This document shows, piece by piece, positions 11,830 through 23,714 of a stretch of 64,000 nucleotides of DNA; positions within the stretch are counted from its first letter, which is position 1, and each line of letters begins with the position of its first letter. The stretch spans positions 62,001 through 126,000 of the forward strand of contig JAJKFH010000246.1 of assembly GCA_023333565.1 (NCBI GenBank). Direction: 5' to 3'. Below the pieces are notes generated by a model. It saw nothing but the letters and a program-made list of their open reading frames with translations, made no database searches and had not been told where the DNA came from. The position numbers and the translations under genes are program-made. Source of the stretch: Puffinus mauretanicus (taxonomy: Eukaryota; Chordata; Aves; Procellariiformes; Procellariidae).

Positions 11830-14800
11830 CCACAGATCCCATAAAAAACTGTCAGGAAATGCTACCTTCAGAGCCCAGGTAGTGGGACTGACAACAATGA
11901 ACTCATTTTCCACAAAAGAAGGGCTATCATATGGCCACTGACGAGGACTGCCTTTGGACATACATAGTGGAAAGAGGAAAGGATTACCCTCACGTTGACC
12001 TGACACCAGCCATTGCAGCAAAGAGTTGAGCAAGTGACAGCACAGAGCTGCTTTTTCATTTATGTTTGCATTTATAGCCTCAGTGTTATCATAGCTCCAT
12101 GTTCATTCAAAAAAATATTTCCGTATCTACTTTATAGTGTTTATAAGAAGGCATTTGACTATCCACAAGTGTGCTGTAAATGCTGTAGATGACCTGCCAT
12201 TGCAGTTCTGCCTGCTATGTAGTCATGGACTCAGTCCAGCCAAAGACCAGGCCTTTTAGTCCTCCACGGTGTCACCGGTATGCAAAGCATGTGCTTTTTC
12301 ATCACAAGACAGAACTGGTTGCGTGAGTCTGACAGCTCCTTTCCTTTTCCTGCACAGGAGAATGTGGCTTGACAAGGGGGGGGGGGGGAAGAGAGAGAAA
12401 ATAAACTAGTTCAATAAATAAGAAAACATCCTTCAGAAATGTGTTTTCTGTTCAATAACACTGTGATCTGTTAATAAGGAACAGATACTGCAGTAAACGG
12501 GTGATGCCATCTTCACTTGTGTGCCAGTAGGTACCAGAAGATGATCACAAGCCTGTGCCTGGGTATATTACCCCTGCAGTCTGTACTAAAGATGGAGAGA
12601 GAGTGGTCCAAAAAGGAACACACTTTGTTATTTACTGAATACAGTCAAACTGACAGCTCTGCCTACAGTCAAGGCTCCTCACAACCGCCAACCCTTGTTG
12701 CAGCTCCTCCTGCTCTTTTTCTTTTCTTTTTCTTTCTAGGAAGTTTTTCACAGAACAATTTTGCACCTAAATGTCTAATCTAGAACCTTCAAAATCCAGT
12801 TACACTGATGCCACTAAACGCCTGGAACAAATAGCATCAATCTTCTGGACCAGCCATTTTTCAACTCTAATTTCATCCATATGACATTTCTCTAGTAAGG
12901 TCAGATTGAAAAGACTAATTTAAATGCACATCTATTAAAATGCTTTCCTAGGATGTACAATCTGCTGTAGCATTACAAGATCTATTTTATCACAGGGTTT
13001 AATGCCAGTGATTTCCAGCCCACTGGTCGTCACTTTTTCAAGCGTCTCCCCTTCTCACCACAAAGGATCTCCCATCCTTCAGTCACAGCCCAGGCTTCAC
13101 AGCACTGAAGGATCCCACCTCTGCCAACAGCTGCTCAAGTTCCCTCCTTGAAGCAATATAAACTAAGGAGTATGCCCACACAACATACTGTCCCCCTGCC
13201 CCAGACCCCACACTGATATACTGAGGTAGACAGCAACCACTACTGAATGGTGGAAACAGCAAAATGCATCTTAGGCTTGGTGAAACAAGTTACCCTGCTG
13301 TCCCTAATCACGTTCCAATAGAGAAAATAGCTGATTGCTGGGGTTTTCTCCATGTAGCCAGCAACACTACAGCGGCATTACTTGGCTGAAAGGTGAGCTG
13401 AATGCATGCTGGAGAGAACTGCGTGCTACTATTTAGCAGAGAATATAATTAACAATCACAACCTAATTAAGGGGTAACATGGGATTCTTTGCCATTTGAA
13501 GCATTTAAATGAGGATCCAGTGTCTCCTTTTAGGAGAGGCAGCATCTCTGCCAAGACTACAGGCTCCATGGAGGATTTATGAGCTCTGATCTATGATACT
13601 GAAGGTCAGCAAGGGACCATCTTATTTGGTTTTGAAATCTTGAATCTAGGAATAAAGAATAGGCCCACATCATCATGCACGTTCTGTGTTCACCTCCATT
13701 ATTTTCCTCATACATTTTAACCCAGTGACCGTTCCTCCTTCACTGGCACACTAGAAAGATCAGAGGGAAAGGAGAGTCAGTCTTGCTGCACCTACAATAC
13801 AGAGTCAAGCCTATCAACAGTTTCTCCATCCATTGGAAACCACTTGCAAATCTCCAAGCATTAGCTAATATCACATCAAAAGAGGCAGAAAGGTGGTCCC
13901 AGCTATGTAAGATTTATAGATCGTCAGGAAAAGGAAGTTAAAGTCTGGGAGAATGGGACCATTTCTACCCAGACACAACAGGAAAAGGCTTCCCCCTACA
14001 CTTGCACAGGAGTCCTTGACAGAGACAAAATCTGTAATATTTTGAGGATACTGTATCTGTGTGGTTAACAAACCTGCAGCATTTCCTACCCAGGAATAAA
14101 GAGGCTCCTGTGTAGAGGTATAAGATAAAGGTATGCCTTAGTCACTGATCCCTCTTTCCTTTCTTATCAGATGAAGTTTTCACTGCAAGTGTTGAACAGG
14201 AATGAAGAACAACATGCCTTCAAGCGCTCATTGCAAAAAAAAAGTTTTGCCTATTAAGCCTTAGGTAATAGTATTTTTAAAATAGATTTTACATTGGAAC
14301 AATAAAAATGAAGAAATTTATAGATACCGATTATGTGTCCTAGGAAAGGAAAGAAAGCAAAAGGAACAAAAAAACGATGATTCTATTCCTGGAAGTAATG
14401 CTGATCCATCCGATACAAATCAAAAGAAAAGAACTTGACATATACTTCAAAGAGTAATTGATGAACAGATTAATCTATTAATTCTATCATGCTGTTTTCT
14501 ATCTTTCTGTGTTAAGTTTTCTTTCTCACTAGCTCTCATTTTGCAAAATTATTTTCCATTCAATTGAAGAATTATCTCACTGGTTACTAAGACACGAGAT
14601 GCCACATGACAGATAGAATGTAGGACACACTGAAATATTTCTGTAGTCAGTGCATTCTTTGAATGGCAAAGTCCACAGGAGGTCAGTATGTGTAAACTCT
14701 GCAGAAACCTGATATGCATGACTATAACATTTCAAATTTGCACCAGGATACCTCACTGAAAACATATGCAGCCTGATTTGCAAAGACGTTTGGGACACAC

Positions 14801-15888
14801 AAGTTGATCTCCACCGGGATTCCTGGAAAGCAGGGCTTTTAAAGAGGCCTGTCCTTGGGGAACTGTGCTTGACAGTGCTAATGATATGTCTGCAGCTATG
14901 TGGCACGCTTCTCCCATCTCCCTGGCTGCTGCTAGGAGATGAACACTTTCAAGAATCAGGCCATATTAATCCCCAAAGAGTGAAGTTTTACAGTATTTTG
15001 TAGACACAATATGGAAGGAAAAAAGTAATATTTAAGGGTAGAAGCCGGAATACATTGTGCTATTCCAAATCATGGCATTGGTTTGCCGTAAACATCACTC
15101 AAAGCAACTAGCTCTGTAAGTTCAACTTCCCATCTAATCAAGGACTAGAGTCACCTCTTTCTCTTTGGGCTGTTGGATAACTTTGTAGCTACCAAGAACT
15201 GATTTGGGGTACAAAACTAGGGTTTAAATAGACAGCACATAAGATCTAACCTTCATTAGAGACATCACAGTTATTACTTCTTCTCTGTCAGTAGCACTGT
15301 GGCCGCAAATGGACATCTATACAATGAATCTCATTAATATCACACTATTGACCACCTTTCCCTGCCTATGGTAATTCATAGTACCATCTCCCTGCTTTAT
15401 TACTCTGCAAGTTCAGATGACATACTGCAAATACAGACTGCGTGTCTGTATCATAGTTTGTATCACCCAGAATCACTCCCTCCCAAAAGTTTTCCAATGT
15501 GTGATGCTCTTAGCTGGCCATCGTGACATTCACAGATCAGTTACACACCCAGGATTGAAGTTTGTTCCTCACGAACTGGCTGGAAATTTTGCTGCTTTCA
15601 GTAGAAATTGCAGCTGGTAAAACTGAAGGCCCCATGCGACCCAAACCCAAGCCTTTACTCAGGCTGTATACAGACATAAAATCACATATGTAACTTAAAT
15701 CAGTGAAAAAAGCATTAAAGGACAGCCTTCAGCTTTTGTTAGATGAAAGTTGTTAACAAAAACTGCTGGGGATGAAACATCTTTACTCAGAAGTGACTTA
15801 TACAAAATCTTATACTGAAATTTGAATATCAAATATATTTGAGTATCAAATCCCCCCAGCTGCTGGGGATGTGCAGGAATAACAATGC
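11830..15888. other. Single-copy noncoding stretch, no gene recognised
   Basis: AT-rich sequence between the two LTRs. A run of 13 G at 12376-12388 is followed by a short GA-rich tract. I saw no retroviral gag, pol or env remnants, which argues against the two LTRs being the ends of one provirus. No exon or RNA gene was recognised. Confidence 0.6.
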
Positions 15889-15893
15889 ACATT
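15889..15893. repeat. Left target-site duplication (ACATT) of the second LTR
   Basis: ACATT directly precedes the LTR terminus TGTCACG and is repeated exactly at 16812-16816 after the other terminus. A 5-bp duplication is within the range for several vertebrate ERV classes. Confidence 0.8.
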
Positions 15894-16123
15894 TGTCACG
15901 AATTAATGGTTTAGAGGCTGCTTAAAGAATCACCATCAAAGGTATTAGCAGAAAGTGATTTTAATAGAGACCTATAAAACTGTGACTTAACAGAGTTTGA
16001 CAGCAAGGTCCACTCTATTACTTACTACACGCATGAAACATATAAAGAAAAATCATGTGATGTTTAAGGGTTTATATCTTAGGGATTATATGTGTTTAGC
16101 AGCAGTCTAGGATTCATTCACAG

Positions 16124-16189
16124 TTTTAGCAGCACTTAATCATTAACTAATCATTAGCAAAATTTAGCAGCACTTAACCATTAACTAAT
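16124..16189. repeat. Tandem duplication inside the second LTR
   Basis: A segment containing TTTAGCAGCACTTAA and CATTAACTAAT occurs twice (16124-16151 and 16162-16189, period 38 bp), with two differences across 28 aligned bases. It may be part of the family consensus or private to this copy. Confidence 0.8.
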
Positions 16190-16512
16190 TTAATATTTAC
16201 AAAGTGTTAGTAGAGTCTACTACAATCACGACTTAATTACAGATTATGCTTACTATTAGTTCACACACAGACAGAAAAAGAAAAAAAAAAATGTACCAAA
16301 GGTACCTGCTAAAAATTCCCCTCGAGTTCGGTGAAGAAATATTCACCTCGAGAAGTGAAAAGTATCAGCCCAAGTCCCGACAGACAATGGGCCTCCGAAT
16401 ATTGCCGGCTCAAGATGCTGCAAGCTCTGAGAGGCATCCCATTCAAAGGGAGATGCAGGGCGCAGCCCGCTGCGGTCCCAGAGAGCTCAAAGGGTCTCAC
16501 TTAGGGCCACCG

Positions 16513-16519
16513 TTTATAG
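16513..16519 (-). promoter_or_regulatory. TATA box of the second LTR
   Basis: The minus strand reads CCTATAAACGG. It follows a CCAAT box and precedes GC-rich sequence, the order expected in U3. This is the main basis for the minus orientation. Confidence 0.5.
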
Positions 16520-16531
16520 GTTCGCAAGATG

Positions 16532-16536
16532 ATTGG
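16532..16536 (-). promoter_or_regulatory. CCAAT box of the second LTR
   Basis: The minus strand reads AAGCCAATCATC, about 13 bp upstream of the TATA element. The spacing is shorter than typical. Confidence 0.45.
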
Positions 16537-16811
16537 CTTTAGTCATCCATAAATTTCCATCCTGGCCACAGTCCTAGGTGGTAATTACTAAAAATTCCCA
16601 AGGTTTCAGTGTTGTTCTACTTGAGCTATGACTCAGATAAGATGACACCTGGGCCTGGCGGCAGGGGCATGTTCCCAGCCTCAGCCATGCAGAGTTTCCG
16701 ATAGGGTCAAGGAGCGCTCAACCGCCAGACTCAGTGCACCACGGCCAAGGTCTCATGGAAATTTCTGAGATCAACAAGCGGCCTGGGAGGGGGGAGAAAT
16801 GCACCACCACA

Positions 16812-16816
16812 ACATT
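16812..16816. repeat. Right target-site duplication (ACATT) of the second LTR
   Basis: Exact repeat of 15889-15893, directly after the CCACCACA terminus. The pair fixes both ends of the LTR to the base. Confidence 0.8.
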
Positions 16817-16850
16817 TCAGAAAGATGCATTTTGAGTAGCGGTGGTGGTG

Positions 16851-16910
16851 TTTGTGTTTTGTTTTTTTTTAAACAAAAAACAAAACACAAATTTTTAAAC
16901 AAAACACAAA
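16851..16910. repeat. A/T-rich perfect hairpin with an extra arm
   Basis: TTTGTGTTTTGTTTTTT (16851-16867) is the exact reverse complement of 16875-16891, with a 7-nt loop. A second copy of the right arm, AAACAAAACACAAA, lies at 16897-16910. It sits about 40 bp beyond the second LTR, outside its target duplication, so it is not part of that element. It could be a terminal inverted repeat, a recombination product or a low-complexity accident. Confidence 0.85.
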
Positions 16911-19390
16911 TCAGTGTTTCTGGAATGCATTGTTATTTGGACAGACAAACACCTCAAACTAATAAGTAAAAGTGGGTTTAAAATAAAGATATTTGACACA
17001 TTGAGCACTTACGAGTGAGGGCATTACCTTTGGAGGCAATCCCCTCTCCAAGGTTTATTACATTTCAAAATAAATCAAGTTTGCTTAATCTATAGTTAGC
17101 ATCTGCACTTCATGCATTTTTTTTTTCCCTAAACAAAGATAAAATGCAGTACGAAAACTAATGGGTTAGAATTAGCTTTCACATTAATCACCCAAGTACC
17201 AAAACGGTGCCAATCCACTTATCTCGACTGTAATACTTTCAGAAGAAGGCTAGATAAGTAAACAGCCACAAAATATGGAGGTACTTAGCTCGAGTAGAAT
17301 AAACTCCAGTGTTGGTGAAAAGGAAAATATGAAAGAGGCCATTGAACACATGCTCACACAAATTTATTTACATTTAAAGAACAAGAGGACTGTTTGCTGT
17401 AGCTAAATGTCAGATAATTAAAAGTGGGAATTACCAATTAGAATCTGTATATTAGCAATAAGTACTCTTAAAAATACTGCAATGCTGAGTGTGCCAATAC
17501 TGTCAGTCCATTTTCTTTTTCAAGCACTGCCATTTCTAAGAGCTCTACACAGAATTTTTAGTATACAGCATAGTTCACTGATTTCTTATGAGGACAAAGC
17601 ACACTGAATTTCCCCTTGAATTACATGGCCAGTAGCAGGCAGCACATACTACGTAGCCTCCCCTCCAAACACGGCTCACTCTCACTCTGTATTGACCTAA
17701 ACATGCATGCACATAAGTCCAAATTTTATGACTGTTTGCATAGGTTGAGCATAACCTGTATCAGCAGCTACAATAATACAGCAATAACCTGTTAAGAAAC
17801 TACAGTGCACCTGCAGAAGCAGCCAGGCCTGATGGTTGCAGGCTGGTGCCCAAAAATACGGGTTCCCTTTCTTCTCTGTCCACATTCTCCAGCAATGTCT
17901 AATCCCTCTAGGTGGTTAATCTTTTTCCATGGATCTCTTTATAGTCCTGAATATCAGGGGACACTTCCAGTGTAAAAAATAAATTTGTTCCTTTGAAACC
18001 AAACTACCTGAAGACCCATTCAGTTGTGCTAAGCACCACTCAGCTCCTAGCACAGGCAGGGCCAGCTCTGAGTTTTAGGTATTGCCACCAACAGACTGAT
18101 GAGGAAACCGGTGCCCCTGTCAAAAGGAACCAAACCTGGGGAGGATCAGCAGCAGGGGTGAGACTGCATAAGTGACACATAGGTACCCTCCTGGTTATGA
18201 CTGAAATTGTGGGATCTGCAAGTGCTTCTTGGGTAAGTAGGTAGGAACCATGGTGGGCTCTGCTCAGACCCTGCTCAGGAAGGTATGGAGAAAACTGCGT
18301 ACTCTTTACGCAGTCCACACCTAACTTCTCTACTGCAAGCCTGATGCACTGAAAGCTGCCTTCTAAACAATTGCTCTGTGTTTTTGTACATCCTCCACCC
18401 CCCCGAAGCCTAACCAAAGGCACGAAGAACAGCAGAAGGTGCTGCCAAAGGCAAGGCTGTGGTGCAACACTGCCTCTGCGGCTACCCACCACACTGAGGC
18501 TCACGGGGCCAGAGGCAGCGCAGCCACAGGACGGGGCAAGCACAAGTTATACCCAGAGACCAGCCGAGTCTGCAGCACAGCTCAGGCTTGAGACCAGGCT
18601 CCCCGAGCCCTGCTCAGCAATAAACTGCAAGACTCCCTCCCCCCCAGTTCATAAGCAAATATTCTAAGTGGAGTCACCTTGTTAAATAAATGGGGTCTCC
18701 TGTTCTTGTGGGGAGAGACATAAAAGAGCATCAGGTGCTGGCTCCTTTTTGCCATGAATGCAGCCGCGTGTATCTTCCATTAGCACAAAAGAACTTTACA
18801 CGCATATACACGCTGAGAAGATACTCTGCCCCCCATATATCTATTGAAAGGAGAACAAAAGTACTGAAAGAATGGCAACCCTAAATACAGTGGTTAATAG
18901 AGTATCGTGTATAACTGACAAGATAGATAATATGCCTGCAGCCAAAGAAACACATTATTATTATCAGTAGGTAAAAGCAAGTGGATGTAGTATTTCTCAC
19001 AAATTCCTATTTACACATTTCACAAAACCTTGATTCCCTGTAGTCCTGTCCATGAAAGCACTTCGAATTCATTTCTGCTAGTAACCCAATTCACTGTTAT
19101 TGACAGCAGGTTTTAGTTCCTGCAGAACAGCAAGACTGAGAATATTGCAAGGTCTTTCTCCTGCAGACAAAGGAAATCTCATCCATGAAGATCTCCTGGA
19201 TGACAGTCCCCATCATGACACAGATGCATATGAAGACAATGATGTAGGTCAAGGAGAAACACTGCAGTAAGACTGTTAGGAACAGCAGGAAATGTGTAAA
19301 ACAGAGACGAGGTGCTTTGCTAAGAAATTACAATTTAGCATCTTTCAGAAATACAATGCCACCATAGCAGTACGTCAAGGCCTCAGCAGA

Positions 19391-19460
19391 GGTATGTGCT
19401 GAGGGCTAGCAGGTTCCTTGACCCCAAAGATCTTGTAATCTAATGAGACAAAATTGCACA
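19391..19460 (+). repeat. Old interspersed-repeat remnant (L2/MIR-type vocabulary)
   Basis: The sequence TTGACCCCAAAGATCTTGTAATCTAATGAGACA, given here only by position (19417-19450), resembles the 'ccctgcccyaaagagcttacaatcta' wording of old amniote repeats. The family is not certain. Similar wording occurs at 56457-56540. Confidence 0.35.
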
Positions 19461-21020
19461 GTGCTTGGCGGGGGTAGATAGGCAAGAGAGGAAGCCAGTT
19501 GCTTGTGGTTATTTTACATTTAAGCCCCAGCTGCAAGGTGTCCTGAGTGCAGGCTTAAATACTGGTGGTGTATGCAAAATAGTAAATACTTGCTCCTGAT
19601 AACAACAGACTTCTTGAGTCGTCCAGCCATGACACCATACGGGAGGCAATCTTCATAAAAAAATAAGATCGGCTGCATTTATCTAATTTAGCACCCTAAA
19701 TTGCTCTCAAATCAATGGGAATCATTGTCTTAGTTTTAAACTCGCCTCCTTTGATGTCTCTGAACACCTACATACCTACAGTCCCTACCTATGGGACCAT
19801 ACTACCTCCTCTGTTAATCACTTTACAAAACTTTGTCCTGTATGTTTTTGTCAGGATAAAAGTCTTCTCTAAGGCTTACAAGCACTAAGCTTTTAAATTT
19901 CTCCAGGCCCCTTTCTGTGACCTCATATTTCTTCTCTTTACTTCTGAACTGCACTTACTTGCTCACAAACCAACTCATGACAACATTTGTCAATGAATTT
20001 AATGCTTTAGTTAGCAAGGAAGAAGCTTGTTAGCTAACATTTATTATAAATACTCTTCACTCAGTGGGCAATGGACTATACAGACATTTGACTAAGAGAT
20101 AAATTGCAGCAAATAATTTTAGGTATTTTTTTATCCACTAGGAGTAGTCAATCTGAATTGAATGCAACAGAATGATTTTCATGGCAACAGCTGTAGCAAA
20201 AAGGCTCCTATAAAAGATATGTCTGCACATAAAAAATAGTTCACAGAAAGTGCTGCCTGTAGACTGAAGGGAATACGTAGTATTGTATAAAGCTCTTGTT
20301 ATGCCAGGCAAATGGCTGCTGACCAGCAGCCATATGAATGCAGACCTAGGGCCATCTGAAACATTTCAAATGGTGAAGGAAGGAAAACTAAACTAGGCAG
20401 CTTAGAGGGTCATATAGAGAGCTTACAGAGATTTGACCTCTAACTCATACTGAAATCAAGATGTTAGGCTACTAAAATACTTTTGAAAATCATATTAGGT
20501 ATATATCTGCTTCTCAAGGGATCCATATGGGCTGTGGTATCTGGCCCTCGAATAGGTCTATAGTGCTCCTAAATCCATTAAGATCTCCTGAACATCTCAG
20601 AGTATTTCTAAATTGCCATTTTCATAACACATTTCCTAGAGGAAGCTCTGAGTCAAAACAACTTCTGCTAGAAGTGCCAAAAGAAAAACATTACTATGAT
20701 GCATGGAGCATTAGTCGCACTGCAAAAAGAAACAAAATAATGGAATCGCACTGTAATGATTTTCAAAACTATTAACTTTGTTAATGAGTCATTAAAAATT
20801 TACTCCCTGCACCGATTCAGTGAGAGAACAGTGTCATTCATTAAAATCTCATCCAAAAGGTTTTAATCCAGCTGCCTCTTGAAATGTATGGACAATGCAT
20901 ATGTTTGGTTTTAAATTACAAAAGTTTGGAATGTGGAGAAAAATCTTTTTGGAAGGAATAATGTAAAAGTTTCCTCAAAGTATTTACTACAGTTTTATTG
21001 CAGATGTGTAACAGCAGTTC

Positions 21021-21041
21021 AACAACAACAACAACAACAAC
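21021..21041. repeat. (AAC)7 microsatellite
   Basis: Seven uninterrupted AAC units. The open frame through it encodes a short poly-Gln run and is not evidence of a gene. Confidence 0.95.
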
Positions 21042-22299
21042 GAGGTAGATTCAGGTCAATGGGACTAAGATATACTCAGTTATTTATCATTATTAAACAC
21101 CTCTGCTCTGCTGCTAATCATATGTTTAATGCAAAACAATTAAACATGAGTCCACAGAACAGGAGGAATATATTAAAGGACAGTATTATTTATTTTTCCA
21201 GGAACACTAGTCCAATTTTAAAGGGTTTGGTTTTTAAGGAGTAGGCAAAGGACAGCAAGTTGGCAGTCCTGCCAGCTCCTATGATTTCATTACAAGTCCA
21301 GTGACATTTCATGCTCAAGCTGTGGCTCCTGAAGCCCTTCTGTAACATGAAAGAAATTCTCAGCTTTTCTTTTATTCATAAGTGACTTGCCTTTCAGCTG
21401 GCAGAGGAAGGCTTGAAAATGTTAACTCTAAAGAAATACCCAAGAGAAATACACACGCACACATCCTGGAGTCTCAGGATTTTAAGGCAATCTTGTGGCT
21501 TATAGAATCTTTGCTCACAATTTCTCTACTTTGGCAAGTAGCAAACTGTTCTGAAGTTCTATGAATATGAATATGCAATTACAGTGTTAACACCAGGAGC
21601 TATTGTATTTTAAATTAGAACATTTTCCCTTGAAATGCAGTGAACTAATATACAATGGTACTGTAAGAAAAGCCGCTAGGGAATAAAAAGCAGGCGCTTC
21701 TCAAGAGCACACCAAAGGGAAGGCAGCCAAACTTCAGGCTTACTGTCCTCCATCATGCTGCCAGTTCTGTTTTGCTACGGTTTAGGATCCTAGATCAAAA
21801 GTCCTTCCCAAGACGGAAACAGGAGCATCTGCTGGAGTTGTCTAGTTAGACAAGTCAAAAGAGATAATTTGGAAGGAGAAAGAAACTGAGAGACTTTTCA
21901 AGTCAAGGAATGGTAAAGACAAAGAAAATCTGTAAGTCATACTGAGTTTGTTTTACTGTTTCAGCACAAGTGAGAGGATGACATCCAAGACTGCAGGAAT
22001 GCCCTTTCCAGCATCAGTCTGGACTCGCAGTCACAAAAACCTCACTACCCTCCATCACTCTGGTAGGCTTTTAAACTGGTTCTCTCGGGATCCTCTATAA
22101 GCAAAAGTGCAGTTTTCAATGAAACCTTGGGGAGTAGGATCGCAAAAGAAATATCTTTAGATTTCGTAAAGACAGCGAGCATGAATTACTAAGAGGCAGG
22201 ACAGTTTTATATATTAGTTTCAATAAAAGGGTTATAGATCTGTAGAGAAGCTGATAAACCTACAAGAACTGCCCACAATATTCAACGTGAATTTTCTTG

Positions 22300-22343
22300 T
22301 GGGCCCCAGAAATTCTTCCAACCCTAACGGGAATGATTCTATG
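22300..22343 (+). mobile_element. Possible old CR1 3'-end remnant
   Basis: TTCTTCCAACCCTAACGG followed by GAATGATTCTATG resembles the CR1 3' terminus. Nothing convincing as CR1 lies upstream, so at most the last few dozen bases survive. Confidence 0.4.
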
Positions 22344-22885
22344 TATTTTCCAGTCAAAAAAATCCTACTACAAGAATACAAATGTTCAGAAAAACATAGA
22401 GGAAAATATTACATACAAAAGGCTGCACAAATCTCATGCAATGGTAGGTAGCATTAAGTGAAAGGAGTACTCCAGTTACCTGAAGGTCAAGCTACACAGC
22501 TGAGCTGCTTTAATCATCCTGACAAATGGATAAAATATAATTAATTACCCATCTCATCAGCTCAGGCCAAAGATGAAGAAAATAATAAACCCTGCTGAAG
22601 ACCTTCCCAGTCAGATCACAGATGACGTTGATTAAAAAGTCCTCCCCTTGGCTGTTACTTATAAGGGCCTAAGAACATTTACAGCAGGAGGGTAAGGCAT
22701 AAGCACTTCTGCTGCCATCGTCTTTTTGGGCCAAGAAGGGGAAAGACTTCAGAATGGCTCAATATGTGTTCAGGTGACCAGGCCCAGTCAGCATGGGTTT
22801 ATGAAAGGCAAGTCCTGCCTGACTAACCTGATCTCCTTCTATAACAAGATAACCCACTTAGTGGACTAGGGAAAGGCTGTGGATG

Positions 22886-23714
22886 AGGGATGGGATGCCA
22901 TCCAGAGCGACCTGGACAAGCTTGAGAAGTGGGTCCATGTGAACCTCATGAGGTTCAACAAGGCCAAGTGAAAGGTCCTGCACATGGGTCGGGGCAACCC
23001 CTGGTGTCAATACAGGCTGAGGGATGAAGGGACTGAGAGCAGCCCTGCCGAGAAGGACTTGGGAGTACTGGTGAATGAAAAGCCGGCAATGTGTGCTCGC
23101 AGCCCAGAAAGCCAACCGTATCCTGGGCTGCATCAAAAGCAGCGTGGCCAGCAGGTCGAGGGAGGGGATTCTGCCCCTCTACTCTGCTCTGGTGAGACCC
23201 TCCCTGGAGCATTGCGTCCAGCTCTGGAGTCCTCAGCACAAGAAAGACATGGACCTGTTGGAGCGGGTCCAGAGGAGGACCATAAAAAATGATGAGGGGG
23301 ATGGAACACCTCTCCTATGAAGAAAGGCTGAGGGAGTTGGGGTTGTTCAGCCTGGACAAGAGAAGGTTCCAGGGAGACCTTATTGTGGCCTTTCAATACT
23401 TAAAGGGGACTTATAAGAAAGATGGGGACAGACTTTTCAGCAGGGCCTGTTGTGACAGGACAAGGGAGAATGGTTTTAAACTAAAAGAAGGTAGATTTAG
23501 ACTAGATATAAAGAATACATTTTTTACAGTGAGGGTGGTGAAACACTGGCACAGGTTGCCCAGAGAGGTGGTAGATGCCCCATCCCTGCAAACATGCAAG
23601 GTCAGGCTGGACGGGGCTCTGAGCAACCTGCTCTAGTTGAAGATGTCCCTGCCCACAGCAGGGGCGCTGGACTAGATGACCTTTAAAGGTCTCTTCCAAC
23701 CCTATGGTTCTATG
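22886..23714 (+). mobile_element. Inner CR1 LINE of a different subfamily
   Basis: It starts inside ORF2 after the RT palm ([14 protein letters not shown]) and runs to a CR1 3' end reading CTCTTCCAACCCTATGG then TTCTATG. Wording such as [19 protein letters not shown] and LKGTYKKDGDRLF differs from the outer copy ([32 protein letters not shown]), so it comes from another subfamily. ATG is present at both junctions (22883-22885 and 23712-23714), so the exact edges are ambiguous by up to three bases. It inserted in the same orientation as its host. Confidence 0.92.
22888..23636 (+). pseudogene. Inner CR1 ORF2 C-terminal fragment, disrupted
   Basis: C-terminal CR1 ORF2 sequence lacking endonuclease and RT palm. 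The frame is broken by TGA at 22969-22971 (after FNKAK), by a short deletion near 23081 where the usual KLDMS segment is missing, and by a frameshift near 23282-23288 in an A-run. The last frame then runs from [19 protein letters not shown] to the natural end at 23634-23636. It is non-functional. Confidence 0.88.

Larger units (their letters stand above)
15894..16811 (-). mobile_element. Solo LTR, 918 bp, with perfect 5-bp target duplication
   Basis: The plus strand reads TGTCACGAATTAATGG at the left end and CACCACCACA at the right end, giving TG...CA termini, and ACATT flanks both sides. Minus orientation is preferred: CCAAT (16532-16536) and TATAAAC (16513-16519) occur in that order on the minus strand and are followed by a GC-rich R-like stretch. 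R-U5 would then be long, about 600 bp. A TATAAAA on the plus strand at about 15973 leaves some doubt. Inside are a tandem duplication (16124-16189) and an imperfect hairpin with two CTCGAG arms (16321-16352). No internal retroviral genes adjoin. It is unrelated by eye to the first LTR. Confidence 0.85.
16920..22299. other. Single-copy noncoding stretch, no gene recognised
   Basis: Mostly AT-rich single-copy sequence. A GC-rich patch at about 18390-18640 contains a 167-codon minus-strand open frame (18040-18543) and an overlapping plus-strand frame, neither with a recognisable domain. Old repeat debris and an (AAC)7 tract are listed separately. I see no exon, RNA gene or young transposon otherwise. 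Confidence 0.55.

Noticed and set aside
10680..16811. The two LTRs as the ends of a single provirus
   Set aside because: They share no obvious sequence, each has its own termini and flanking repeats, and no gag, pol or env remnants lie between them.
18040..18543. 167-codon minus-strand gene
   Set aside because: It lies in a GC-rich patch where stops are rarer, overlaps an opposite frame and has no domain.
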